From positions 11,408,001 through 11,472,000 of the forward strand of contig OX485804.1 in the NCBI GenBank assembly GCA_950295325.1: a stretch of DNA of 64,000 nt, given 5' to 3'. Position 1 is the stretch's first letter, and each line of letters opens with the position of its first letter. The position numbers and the translations under genes are program-made. The notes beneath the pieces were generated by a model that had not been told where the DNA came from, did not search any database, and worked only from the letters and a program-made list of their open reading frames with translations. Shown here piece after piece: positions 23,009 through 35,842 of this stretch. The stretch comes from Polytrichum commune. Taxonomy: Eukaryota; Streptophyta; Polytrichopsida; Polytrichales; Polytrichaceae.

Positions 23009-26000
23009 GTATCATCTATCTAGGTGACATATGTGATGAACTTTAGAGCCCTTGTGAAAGAGGGCGCATAATATACAATGGACCACTACCAGCATGTGAG
23101 TCTAGGCAGTTGTCTTGTGCGCGTAAAATGAACAATGCAAATCTACCCTAGTGATAGATTTGTTAAATTTGCAATAATGCAGGACAAGTTTCCAATGATG
23201 CATGATAATTGTCTTAGAGTTACATGCTTGTAATTTTTTTTTCATACTTCATAATGATTTAGAATATTATAAATAATTAGGTTGGTGAGCTTTATGTGGT
23301 CAATCTTCCTAAAGGGCACATACATTTGAGGATTGAATGGCAGGGCATGTACTTATGTATGGACGATGGGAAAACACATGTTACAAAGAACTTGGAACAC
23401 TTCAAATAATATAGACATCATTCTAAGTTCATTTGTGCAGGGAATTGAACTCATCTGATCAGTTAGTAGACTCCTATAGCTTTTGCATCTCTATTCCAAT
23501 CACTACAAAGATCATGTGGTCATCCCACCAGACCATGAGAACATTATTCAGTATTTTCACACAAAAGTAGGAAAAAGTGGTTGAAGTCATTGTCGTACCC
23601 ATGTCATGGGGGGCTTACAAACATAGGCATGAGCATACATGCATATGGCAGGTACATACGGGGCATGGGGGGGGGGGGGGGCGGAGGCATATGGGCACGG
23701 GAGCATATGAAGTTGGGTTGACCTGGATATTAATTTATATGCATGGGAGCAATGGGGTGGAATGGACAAAAGGTTGCATGCATATCAAGTCATATGCACA
23801 GGTGCAACAAATTGTGACACCATGGGTCCAAGCTAGAACAGTCCAAGCTATACAACGGAAGATGTGATAATGGTGGTGGTGGTGGTGGCCATCGCCCCGT
23901 TGTTCCTTACCATTCTTGCTTTAAGGGCCACATGCCAAATTTCCAATTCCTTGATGATACATAGTGTCCATGTTACAAGTTCGATTTCACCTTATTTCGA
24001 TGCTTAGCAATTTTGTACAAATTATCCAATGCCCTAAGAAAGAGTTTCAACCTTAATGTCCCATATGGACATCACATGATCCAAATGTGAAAATTTGAAA
24101 GGGTGGTTGAGTATGCAAATGAAATCATTTTTTGCACAAACATCTTCTGGCAACAGATGGCATATGTACTACTTGTGACCAAAAAAGCATTATTATTTTT
24201 AATCACAAATGTCTTCAATACTAGTGTGCAACCACTGGTGGAATGCAATAGAATCACAAAATCCTTGAAAAAAGAAGGTTTGTATGTCCAAATGTACCTC
24301 TCAAAAGAAATTTTTTTGTCAGCAATTGATGTAATTTACACATGTCTTGGATCATATAATGTTCCAGAATTTATTGAACCTATTTAACCCCTACATGCTC
24401 AAGTCTTCACATTCCTTTTTGGGCACCTCTAACACCAATGTTGAGTTTTTTTGTTATGTAGCAAAATAAGCTATGTTTTCTTCAGATCCAATTATAAGGA
24501 TATGAACTATACTATCATATATGTTGTTTATGAAAATTTGAAGTCTATTGGATCACATTTTCTAGGTCAAGTTAACATATAAACATGGCCTTCATGTGCA
24601 GGGCAGCTTGAGAAAACTTTTTTATTTTTGTTTCATGACCAATTTGGTCATGCCACAAATTTTAGAAAGTTGGCAACATTGCCAAAATATGTTATTTGGA
24701 TGACATGTTAGCTACTCCAAAAAAATTGGGTTGTTTTAAGCATATTTAGATGAAGTCCATCACCCTCAATATTGGAGGGGCCACATGAGGTCATTTTGGG
24801 AGTATTTCCCTTTTTCATAGAGCAAGCAACATGTACACTCAGTTTTTTTCATATCCATCTAGTCAAGTTGTGCCTAAGCATAAGATGTGAATTAAATTAA
24901 TTCCAACAAATTGTGTCTATTATTTCAAAATAATTCAGCGTTTTTTTTTAATTATTTTGTGTTGGATTGGTTGTTAGCCCACGGTATGTATACCCTAAAA
25001 ACCTATTTGCTCCTAAATATCATAAGTTAGTATGTAATTTCATTCGAGCTATCATTTCTTTTCATATTATCCAAACATGGTTGTTACATGTGGTTTGTTA
25101 CAACTATGACTTTGTATTTAAACTACACCTTGATGGTGGTCCGTATAGTTTGGGAAGTGTTGGGTAGCTTGTTTGGAGTGATTGGCATGCCTTGGAACCT
25201 TGTGTGTAGGAGGTGGGTATGGTCCATTGGAGAGCTTGCCAGAGATGGAGTGTATTGTCTTACTTTGGCACTTGTGAAATTGGCAACAAGATGGTGCAGC
25301 AACTACAAGGGTATACTAGATAGGAAAGTTCATGAGGCACAATCTATTTCATGTTGTATAAATCTTACATATAGACATTTTTGTAGCTTGTAAAAAACTC
25401 TTAACAACAATAATTATGATGTGAGCCTTACTTGTCTTTATTAGGTCTCTACGAGGTTTCTATTGACTCACTCTTTGCAATAATTATTGATGGAACCTTA
25501 ATTGAATATATGTTGTGAGGGTATTCACCAACAACCTTAATTCAATTCACCAACAACCTTAATTCAATTAATGTAAGGAACTTTTATCTAAAGGGGATGC
25601 TATTTGATGTCCATGCGGCAACATGCACGGCCATCCACTAGCATGGCTGAAAATAGGGAACACATTAAAGACTGCTATGGTCAACTATGCTACAAAGAAC
25701 ACGTGCACATTTGCAGTTGTTTGTCCCACAAGGAACACTTCTAACTTTTTCGAATGATCCTTCAACATTTGTCAATGCATTATGACTTGCCTTTGTGATT
25801 GTAAATCTTTATTTTATACAAGAGCGTATTTCAAGCTATATTTGAAATCAATGTGAATGTCTTGTGTATCCTTCAAATCTGACTCATAGACGTGTTTAGA
25901 TTGTTTCTTTCATGTCTAATAAGGTGCAATTCAAAAGTGGATATGTTACAGTCCTTTAGGCCATTATTAATTATTGGTCAATTACCTCAAGTGAGCCTCC

Positions 26001-27806
26001 CTTCCCCTCCCACATGTCATAAAGCATGGGAATCACAAGATGAGAGCATAGAAGGGTGCAAGTTCATGGTTTAGAGTTTGTGCATATTTGATACGTGATA
26101 TTGCTCAAATTTCTAAATATAGTAGGATGTCACAATTGTAACAATGTCACCTAAACGTGAAGGACATCCTTGGCATGTCAATTATGCTTCATAGCATCAT
26201 ACTCCTTCAAGTTGATTGAAGCAAAAAATAATAACAAAAATAAAATAAAAATTGTACTACCTTACACGTTTAGTACCTTGTCTTCATCCATGACATTATC
26301 CCAAATTATAAGACAACACCAATTTCACTAACTACCAAACACTGAGAGGCTCATCTTTGTCTCCACTTTGCGACTACAGGGTCTTTTAAAAACTGATTAT
26401 AGTTGTGAATACATAGTACATGCATGCATACATAATACTTTTGAAGCCACTTATATAAGATGGGTAGTCATTAAGGGTGGGTATATACTAGGGTCCAATA
26501 GTAAGTGACTCTTATTGGTCGTAAGTGAAGCTTTGGACTCAAGGAGTTTACAATAGGGTCTGAGTTCAAATTGTTGAGCAAGGAAGTCATGTTGATGTGG
26601 CACTATTTTCTTGTCAAGTTTTGTCTGTCCCAATTAAAGAAATCATTCTTAGTTTGAGAACCTCATCTTTGATGTTGGATCCAAATTTTCAATCTTGTGT
26701 TACTTGAACTTAAAGTCTATTGAAGGGTGTTGTGGACCAGATTGCTCTGAACCTTGACTCTAAGGTAGGCAATCCCAAACCAACACATAACCCAAAACCA
26801 ACCCTATGACTCATTGTCATAATTTGCAAACCCCCCAACTGTGTGATTATGGTAAAATATTATTCGTTCTAGGTGCACATACTTTGTAGCATGATAAGAT
26901 AAGTTTCTAGTAGCAAGTCTTATGATAAATGCTAGATAACAAATAGCCAATAGATACTCCAACACTGAAGAATAATCATTTAAGGTCCAAAGCTAAGGTG
27001 CATGGAATGGTGCTTTGGACCCAAGTTTCTTGAACCTCAACCTAGGGTAGGCTTACCAAAAACCCTTATTATTATTATTATTATTATTATTATTTGGGGG
27101 GGGGGATTCTCTTATTTGAGAGCAAGAACCAAGTGTGTGTGGAACATTTAATTAGAAATCATGAACATAGAAATATTTCATGACCAAATAGTAATCTCAT
27201 GTGACAATATGACAATTTTGAGCTCATCTATTAATTTCTCAGTTTTGTATACAAAAGTTTAATTGATGGAAAAAAATAGACCTACCATGTATAATATGCT
27301 CATGAAAAGTTCATCAAAGTATTACACAGGAGATGCCCAAGTATTGCTTCATAGATGAAAACATATGAATTTCTAGGGGTATGGTATACTTGGATGGAAC
27401 AAACTCCTCATGTGAGAAAGCTTAGAGGGGTCTCTAGGTACACTTACCGCTCCCCAAGATTCATACTACCCAATTTATTATTATAAACTCGATGAAACCA
27501 TATCCGTCTCATATGCACAGTTTAGAAGACAAACTCTCATGTTCACCTTCCACATGTCAAGGACCCACCCCAAATGCTTGACACATTCCTCTAGAAATGT
27601 AGTAACTTGCAACAAGGGTCAAAGGGGTGTCATGCCTACGACCAAATCTAGATCTTAGCAAGTGCAAGAGATGCTCTTTGTCCACGAGGTGAATGTATTT
27701 GCTATCACTTGATCGAAATCCATGATACTTCGAGCCTGATGCCATCCTGCTCATGAATGGCTTACTTTTTCTCCATGGGCATCTCTAACATTCTTGAACA
27801 ACATGT
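23009..27806. other. Long intergenic stretch, no gene seen
   Basis: AT-rich DNA with homopolymer and microsatellite tracts: a G run near 23668-23682, a GGT repeat near 23870-23888, and (ATT)n followed by G10 near 27065-27106. Frames such as 24103-24387 and 25088-25393 have no signature that I recognise, and the two-strand overlap at 24.1 kb argues against both. Confidence 0.4.
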
Positions 27807-27814
27807 GTTCAATT

Positions 27815-28160
27815 CTTGGGGGGGGGGGGGTAGTCATTGGTTGGAGTAGCAATATACGTGCGAACAAATGATAGGGTATTTTAAAAACATGGGGGCAAAA
27901 AAATATAAATGGACTTAAGAGTGATATAGGGTATCAAAAATGGCATTGGACATCTTTAAAGTACTATAGGGTATGGAATAATAGGTAATTTGGAATTATA
28001 AGTAATGCAAGCCATTTTTTTAAATACCCAAAGTATAAAATCACATAATGATAGCATGTGAAAAAAAGAAGAGAATTGAAAGTAATACCCCCCTAGAAAA
28101 TAGTGGTTGTTCGCACCTATATCCTTAAATTTTTAACACACTGCCCCCCCCCCCCCCGAG
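27815..28160. mobile_element. Miniature element with G-run ends and 8-bp TSD
   Basis: Left CTTGGGGGGGGGG and right complement CTCGGGGGGGGGG, with a second matched block GTGCGAACAA inward on both sides. The TSD GTTCAATT is exact (27807-27814 and 28161-28168; a ninth base also matches). Fits hAT, or MULE if 9 bp. Confidence 0.75.
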
Positions 28161-28168
28161 GTTCAATT

Positions 28169-30787
28169 CCTCCTATCATAACATATTAGTACTAAAATTG
28201 AGTTTTGTAGAAGGTTTGGAGTATTGTGTTGAGGTAACATTTCCCATGTGTTCAACAAACAAGACAATACTCCAAACTCTCCACATAGTTGCTATCTTTT
28301 GGTAATTATGATAAGATGATTAAGGAACACCCAAAAATAAATTCATAAGAAAAGAAAAGAAATATAAGGAACAACCAAATACACAAAATTACGGCAACCA
28401 AAACATTTTTTTGGGCAACCATAAGACATTTTCTCTACCCATCATGCTTATAAAAGAATCTGTACTTGGAAAAGATCATGGGTCATAGGGTACTCTACAA
28501 CTATGGACAATTGATACCTAGTCCATGATTAGGCCCATAAGCTTGCACATGAAATAAAATTTTCTGGACTACCTTGCCATTTCTTGTATTTTTAGAGTTG
28601 GACAAATGATAGAAAATTGGGGTCAGTGTCTTTGTATTGCCATTTTGGACACTACTACTCTTGGGCAGATCAGATTGCCACCCCAAAAGTAAATAGATTT
28701 AAAATTCAAAAAAAAATTACAAGTCATAGACAAAGTGTGTTCGCCTAATGCTTTAGCCTACACCATAGTTCAGATCCCACTCTATGTTGACATGTCGTCA
28801 ATTGTTGTAGATTGCCATGTTATGAGTTGTGAATTTCTTCTAAAACTTAGTTGGTGAACTAATTTGGGTTGGCCCAGTACTTAAGTTTTAAATAATATGT
28901 TATATGTCCTTATGGGATCCCCACCCCCTACAAGTCCAAAGGCAATGCATATCCTAACATTAACACAATGTACCAATGCCATATTTTTCAAGTTCCCAAA
29001 TGTATGATTGCCGTAGAAAGTGTTAGTTTTGAGTCTATGTACTTTAAAAATGTGAATTGGCCCTAGTACCTAGAAAGGGCATTTTCTCAAATCAATCGAA
29101 GTTCCTCATAATAATTGAACGTTTTGAAATGATTGGAGATGATCCTAATTAGATTTGTTTGACAACCTTATTGGCAACCTAAAGCACACACATGTTTCTT
29201 TGCACTTGACAACCTACAATATTGCAATGCGTTGTGCAAGGACCCCCAATATCATGCTAGAGATGTGGGTTTATTTGTCACATAAGATTTGGTTGCTTAG
29301 GTTACCCATGAACTTTAAAGCGCACAAAGAAGTACACATATTGATCTCTTGAGTGGAAGTACACTCTAACAAGTTACTCCGTCATCTTAGGGACTCTAGA
29401 GTTTGTGTAATCCAACCCTTGAAATGTCAAAGCTTTTAGCAGTTCTACATCAATTGTGCATTATCTTTTTTAATACCACTTAATGATATCTTCATTGAAT
29501 AAATTCCGAGTTACTTTGTGGGAGTGTCAAGGAATATGGTTTTCGAAGAGAGCAAGCTATCAACATCTACCGAAAAGTCATCAATCATGATGTACATTCA
29601 TGATTGATATATGATGTTATATATTATCAAAATATAATGTGTATGAGAAATTTAAGTTGTGCCATAAAAACGTTTAGGGGCTAACCTCCTTGAGGGGCAT
29701 CTCCCTTGTAGGTATATGAGCCATGTCTAATAGAGAGGTATTGAAACGATAAAATAGGTGGATATTCATGGAATATTTCAAGTATTTGATAAATGTCCTT
29801 GGTTAGTATGCTATAAATATGTTGATTTAAAATAAATTACTTCTTTTGGATTTTATTCCACCCTATATTATTTATTACGTTGATCTTAACATCTTCAAAA
29901 AGGGTGATCTCCTTGGGATTAACTTAGCTCCATCCTCTTGACTTGCCTCCTCATTCTCCTCCAGATTCAAATTTATCTAGACACAAAAAGATCAATCTTG
30001 CCGTGCATAAGCAATGTGCTCCTAATGTAGACACTTTCAATCTCCTTTCCATATACAATTTACGTCATTGACTCCTATCATTTGAAAGAAATGGTTAGCA
30101 CCTACAAATCATGAAGATTGTAGTTCCAAAGTTTGGAATAAGATCCAACATGCAAAAGTAATAAGAGATCAAAGTGACAATCATAAATTAATTATTTCCA
30201 TTATACTATATATTGATCGGAATTGTAGAATGATGTTTTTGTTATGATGTTTTCAATTTCATTGTAATATGTGTCTTTTTGGTATCTATTTTAAACTACA
30301 AGCCTTGCCAAATACCTATATGCACTCAAAAATAAATGTGCGATTAAGAGAGTGATTAAGAAGTAGTGTATTTTTCTCACATACTACCTCATACCCTACA
30401 TTACATAATAAATTATTATACATAAGGTTGGGACCGATGTTGGGATGGTATCATTTTCTTATGATACCGTTTGGATATCTATAAAATATGATGAGGATTG
30501 AAAATGGTATGTATATGTAAGGATAAATTTGCTTTTGAGATCATTCATATCTATATACCATGCAAGAACCCTCATATCTAGGTAAAATTGTCCTAGTATC
30601 AATACGGTTCAACATGGTATTTACTCAAACAATAAACTCGTATATAGGGAGTCTCTCACCTTGGTATACCCACCAAATATCAACACTTGACTGGTATTAC
30701 AAAATTGATGCATGGGTAGGTTCTTTGATGCCATTGTTGATGTTGATGATGGATCCCAAAACATCACTAAATTAAGCTCCCCCTCCT
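28169..30787. other. Intergenic, no gene seen
   Basis: AT-rich DNA. An 11-bp perfect hairpin (ATCAATCATGA with its complement) lies near 29580-29609. I see no gene or element boundary. Confidence 0.4.
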
Positions 30788-30795
30788 GCACCCTA

Positions 30796-31187
30796 CAATG
30801 TTCAAGATTGAAGCTCTCATATGAGTTTCATTTCGAAAGGCTCGAAAGTCTCAGCCCTTCAGCTGAAGGGTTCGTTCAAATCCGAGACGTCAATCCAAGA
30901 ATATAGAAATGGAATACAAAACTCATATTAAATTTGTGCATGAGTTATATGGTGCATGTTTCTAGTACGATGTGAAGAATTAGGAATCAACCATCTTACT
31001 CCACTTCTTGTAGTGACAATGCCCTATGCTTGTTGGTTCATGTGGTGGGCAATTTATATTGAGGACTTGAAGTGATGTCTTTGTTTTCAATTTGGGATTG
31101 CATTTTGAAGGGTTGTTTTGTGAGAGGTATATTTTGAAGGGCCAAATCGTGTTTGAAGGGCATTGAAGACTTCAATCTTGAACACTG
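30796..31187. mobile_element. hAT MITE, family A copy 2 (uninterrupted)
   Basis: CAATGTTCAAGATTGAAG at the left, complement CAGTGTTCAAGATTGAAG at the right. The TSD GCACCCTA / ACACCCTA (30788-30795, 31188-31195) matches 7 of 8. Homologous to 309-654 plus 1324-1346 and lacks the insertion found there. Confidence 0.87.
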
Positions 31188-31250
31188 ACACCCTACTTTA
31201 TTATTAGAAAAGCTACTTTGACTTTATTTCAGTCCCAGCTCCCGACCTAA

Positions 31251-31623
31251 GAGCATCTCCACCCTTGGGCAGAAAGGCAGGCTCTCGAAATGCGCTTTGA
31301 AGGGCTCCAAGCATGCACTAAATTTTTTTAGGGTGGCACTCCCCCACCGTTACGTGCATACTAGCTCTTCAAGCCGAAAATGTCAGGAATATTCCCTATA
31401 TTCCCAAAAGTGACACGATTCACTGAATCGCAAGTGGATGAGGCCCCGGAATGTGGGCGTAGCAAGAGCAACGCTCACCCGCGAGGATAGTGAGTGGAGC
31501 CAAAAGTTTGAAGAACCCTGGCAATCAAGGCCTCGGTGTTGGGGAGGGGTGGGGCAGGTTTTTCTCCAAGGCCGCGTTAAAGGGCTTGCCAAGTCCCTTT
31601 AACGCGGCAGGGTGATGATGCTC
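31251..31623. mobile_element. PIF/Harbinger-like MITE with strong internal hairpin
   Basis: The ends GAGCATCTCCACCCT and complement GAGCATCATCACCCT are flanked by TAA (31248-31250 and 31624-31626). Near the right end is a perfect 14-bp stem, GCCGCGTTAAAGGG (31571-31584) with its complement (31595-31608), around a 10-base loop. Confidence 0.78.
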
Positions 31624-31871
31624 TAATGGAGAGGAAACTCGCACAGACTTGGCTTGCTAGTGCCGAGCTCCACCGTACCTGGGGCCCCATCAGAAGGGCA
31701 TGTTTCAAATTTGATTGATTTAAGAATCTGGAGGCCAAGCTCGGATGTTCATCAATACTATCCATTTTTCTCAATACTATCCATTTTGCACACGTGACCC
31801 AACATAACAGGGACATTATTCCCGCACAGTGCAGCAGCTTGCTGAGCAATGGTATAACCATGCGTTCACCT

Positions 31872-32102
31872 CAGTGTCCAGGAAGTTTTTAAGCATAATC
31901 AGTCAAGATCCTAGTGATTCTAAATTGAACTGGTAACATGTTGACATCCTCCAGTTTTGCTTTATTCATTTGAGGTGGTATATTCTTTTATATATTCCTC
32001 TAAAACGATCAGTAATTCTCCTGAAGTCTCGAACCTCAACCGGTTATTCCTCAATCTCAACCGGTTCATCTGTAACTAAACACGGGTTCTTCCCGAGCAC
32101 TG
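31872..32102. mobile_element. hAT MITE, family C (complete, 231 bp)
   Basis: Exact 8-bp TSD GTTCACCT (31864-31871 and 32103-32110). The ends CAGTGTCCAGGAAG and complement CAGTGCTCGGGAAG. The internal AACCGGTT pair is shared with 9388-9616 and 8249-8897. Confidence 0.92.
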
Positions 32103-32110
32103 GTTCACCT

Positions 32111-34430
32111 ATATACTGGTCCAACATTGGTGTCAACCCCCCTCTGCAGGGACTGAAATGTACATACTAAACAACAACAGGTAGATAGGAAAAGTAGTAG
32201 AAAGTAGGTGTACCATCCCTCAACGAAGAAACTTCTGCTCTTTGCTTGCGACAGCTCATTCCATGAGAGTCCTTCTCAATTCTATTTGCCGATTTAATAT
32301 ATAGAAGAGCCCAGAGCAATCGACAAACCTACTCCTCCTTTGGCGATTTCTACGCTGATTTGATGTTGATATGCTAGCGTGCCGAAGAATGATCATTGTG
32401 ACAGTCCAGTAAATAATCTGGGAGTCTCAATCTTAATTAATCGAGACCAAAATTAGCCCTGGTGAGGAGGCTCGAATTTGTTGCAATTAGGTGTACTTTG
32501 TCCATCCCATTTTCCCTCATTACTGTACTTCTCATTTGGTGTTACCTCCTTTGTCCTTCTAAGGAAACTGATCATTGGGCCTCATGCTCCCCTTGCATTC
32601 AACCACACTAAAAATTAAACGAGCTGATGCCAATTTCCCACCAGTTCGTTACAGGAGGTGGTCATTTGGTGATCAACATTTTCACTCATAAACCTTGTCA
32701 ATGAGCTAGTGAGTTATTTATTAAGGAAGAGTCAACTTATCTTGATACCTCCCTCTGATATAATCACGCCCATTAGTAGATCATTAAATTGATGTACATA
32801 GTGGTCACTCTCATTTAACATACCTGAAAGTCTCGTTTACTCTTAACTCCACTTTATTATCTGAGCGACTTCTTGGTCAACCATTCTTTGACTTCATCGT
32901 AGTTGAACTTGAATTAGAGATGAGTGCGACGCTGGTTTATTATACATGTAACTTCTGAAATGTGTAACTAAGAACATGATCCTTTGGATAGTATTAGTAC
33001 AAAATGGCTCAGAAATGCAGATTCTGAGATCTCAAGGTCCGTGGGCTTTGTGTGGTCACTCTTGTTATTCGGACACCTATTTTTGAGTGGTTTAGAGTGG
33101 ATATATATGTATCATAATGAGATGGGACTATGTGGTCAAAATATATTGATGACTATAGTTTCAGTCGGTAACACTATACTTTTATTTTGGAATCTAAGAT
33201 GAAGTCTATATATTGTTTCTAAATGGATGAGGCAATTCTCAATTCGATTCAATGATCATTATTATATGTGAAGTTGGAGTTGATAAGGCCACACCCCTTG
33301 TGTATTCTCCTCCTTGAGATGTTGGGTGGTAAATGCAATTCATTTCATGAATACTATAATTTCTCTTTGTAATTGATGATATAGAATCCTCATCAAATTC
33401 TTTCCAAGTTGTTATGTGTATATATAAAGAAGTGTCACCTTCCAAGTCCGTGAAGCTCTTATCATCAATTAGAAAGTCACAATCCTAATGTAACTATTTT
33501 GTGTCATATATACAATCTCAAAATACCATATGTACCAATTTTGTGTGTAACAATTCCCACATTGGAATTCAGGATACATAAGATTTGTGGTGCAGTTGGT
33601 TTTTCTGGATCAAGGCGACACACCTCTTATATATGCATGAGTCGACTGGGCCCAAAGTGTGACATAGGCAAGGGCTAATTAAATGAGTCTGGTAGGACTC
33701 ATAGGAGTCAATAATTTTGATATAATAAAAGCTCTCCTGAGGTGGGAGGGATGTCAGTGCAGTGGTGGCTGTGTGCTCCTTAAGTATAACAATAAACGAC
33801 AGAGACTGATGGAAGTGACGATGATGATCATCATCATCGCTACTTAAGCTACTTACTTAACTTAAGTGTGAAGGTGATCGACCCCCCCCCCCTCCCCAGC
33901 CGCCATGAGTGGCAGACATAAGCAATATCTGATTCAGTCGGCCATGATACAACCACAACCGAAATGACAGACAGGTTACGGCGTTGATCCGGAGTAACCA
34001 ACGACACCATACACACCGCCAACCTTTCCACTTCACTGAGTCACTGCCTCACTCACTCGTGCAGGAAAGGAGACCTGGAAAGAGATTGAATACCTAACTA
34101 ACGATGATAATCATTGAGATTACTTACAGGCATGATGAGATCATGTTGATTGATCAGCTACAGACTACCTCCCCTGGACCCTCAACCCTCCCCTACCGGC
34201 CACCCTCAATCATCTCCTCCCGGCCATGACTCCCACCATTACTCGATCGAGTCAGCCATGAATACGACTCGGCCGCACGGGCGTCCTGATATGATGAGAT
34301 TGTGATCGCGTCCCTCATCATATCGTATCAAGACGGTGGTGGTAGTAGTAGTAGTAGGTGGTGGTGGACTTTCAAATTGGACCAGGATAGCCCCATGGGG
34401 AAGAAGGAGAAGTAGTAGGAGATAGCTCAG
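32111..34430. other. Intergenic, no gene seen
   Basis: AT-rich to mixed DNA with short chance frames. C10 and GTG/GTA microsatellite tracts lie near 33880 and 34330-34370. Confidence 0.4.
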
Positions 34431-35842
34431 TTTCAATATTCTGGTTAGCCCTAGCAGCTGAGCTTCAATTGTTATAGGGGTAATGACAGCCAGGGCGGTG
34501 GAATTATGGAAGGATGGAAGGAAGGGGAGGAAACGGAGGAGATTTTAAAGAGATAGATAGAGAGGGGGGGGGGGGGGAGGGAGAGCATTCTTCTAGCTAG
34601 GGCATGCAGCAGGCAGGCGGGGACAGAATGATAAGAAGGCGCCGGCAACCCAGCTCCCTGCCACTGTCAGCTGCCTTGCCTCCTGCCTGCCTGCCTCCCT
34701 CCCTGACTGACTGATCTCGCATCATAAGCTTACCCTACCTGCTTCTGGTTTTGCAGTAGTGCAGATGATGCAGAAGTAGGTCCAGTGGTGTGACCTCACT
34801 CGCTCAGTGGTGTTACTTAACACTGCAGTGTAAGTAGTGTGATCATCACAGGCTGAGTCCGGAGCTGAGAGGGGCAGGGCAGCAGGAGGCCACAGATTGA
34901 GGGAAAAGGCCAGGGGCAGTGGCCATGGGTAGGTAACATAACATAAACAGGCTGCACAGAGAGTGCAGAGCAGGAGAGGCCCGGAGTGGCTGCACCTGGG
35001 AGACTGTGCAGGCAGGCAGGGCCCAGGGAGGCCGCAGGGATAGACAAAGAAGCAGGCTACACAAACCAGGAAGAGAGAGAAGAGAGAAGAGGAAGAAAGT
35101 AAGGAAGAAAGAGAGATTGAAAATAAGAAAGAAAGGTGAGACTTTGATGTATGGCAGAGCTGCTGCAGGAGTGAGCACGCCCCAGTTGCAGAGGGGCTAG
35201 AGAGAGAGAGAGAGAGAGAAGAGGAGAGAAGAGTACTTACTTACACCAGCCTTGGCGCTACCCACAGGCCTTCCACACGGGGGCAGCGGGCACGCACCCT
35301 TTGTTGCTGCTGCTCCTGCTGCACCTAAAGTATAACCTACTAACCTTCCTGTCTATCAATCTGGTTGGTACTTGGTTGGACCCGCGGAGCGAGCTATCTG
35401 CTCGTCCTTTCTTTCCTTTCCTTCCCTTCCTTCCTTCCTTCCTGCCTGCCTGCAGCAGGTGGTTACACGCCTCGTCTTGGGTGGCATGCGGGAGTACTAC
35501 TTACTACCCTTTCCACTTTTCAGTTTTCTCAGCAGCTGCTGCTGGCCCGAATTGGAGATTCGGGCTCACTGAGGGGAGCTTGGTGGGAGGGGTGGGAATG
35601 AAGAAGGAAGTGCTGGGGGTGGGGGAGCAGTTGCAGTTTGAGAAGAGCTTGTGGGAGGTGGTTGGGGCAGCAGCAGCACATGAAGAATATGGGGTGGGAT
35701 ATTATATGTTGTGTGGGTTTGGTGATAATGGCGATGCATGCTGAGGAGGAGCCGGAGAATGTTGATCAAATTAGACTATGTTGACGCGAGCATTAGCTTA
35801 GAGGAGTTGAGCAGCGAGCGAGCAAGAAATTGAGCGGGAGAG
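34431..35842 (+). promoter_or_regulatory. GA/CT-rich upstream region of the carboxypeptidase gene
   Basis: Composition changes sharply from AT-rich to purine- and pyrimidine-rich. It holds a G16 tract near 34565, GAAG/GGAA repeats (35070-35140), (GA)n at 35197-35219 and CCTT repeats (35408-35446). GA/CT-rich tracts are common near plant transcription starts. A weak TATA-like ATTATATG lies near 35700, about 140 bp before the ATG. Pro/Arg-rich frames on both strands are compositional artefacts. Confidence 0.45.

Noticed and set aside
34817..35769. Several Pro-, Leu- and Arg-rich frames on both strands
   Set aside because: All follow from the GA/CT-rich composition upstream of the carboxypeptidase gene and overlap one another.
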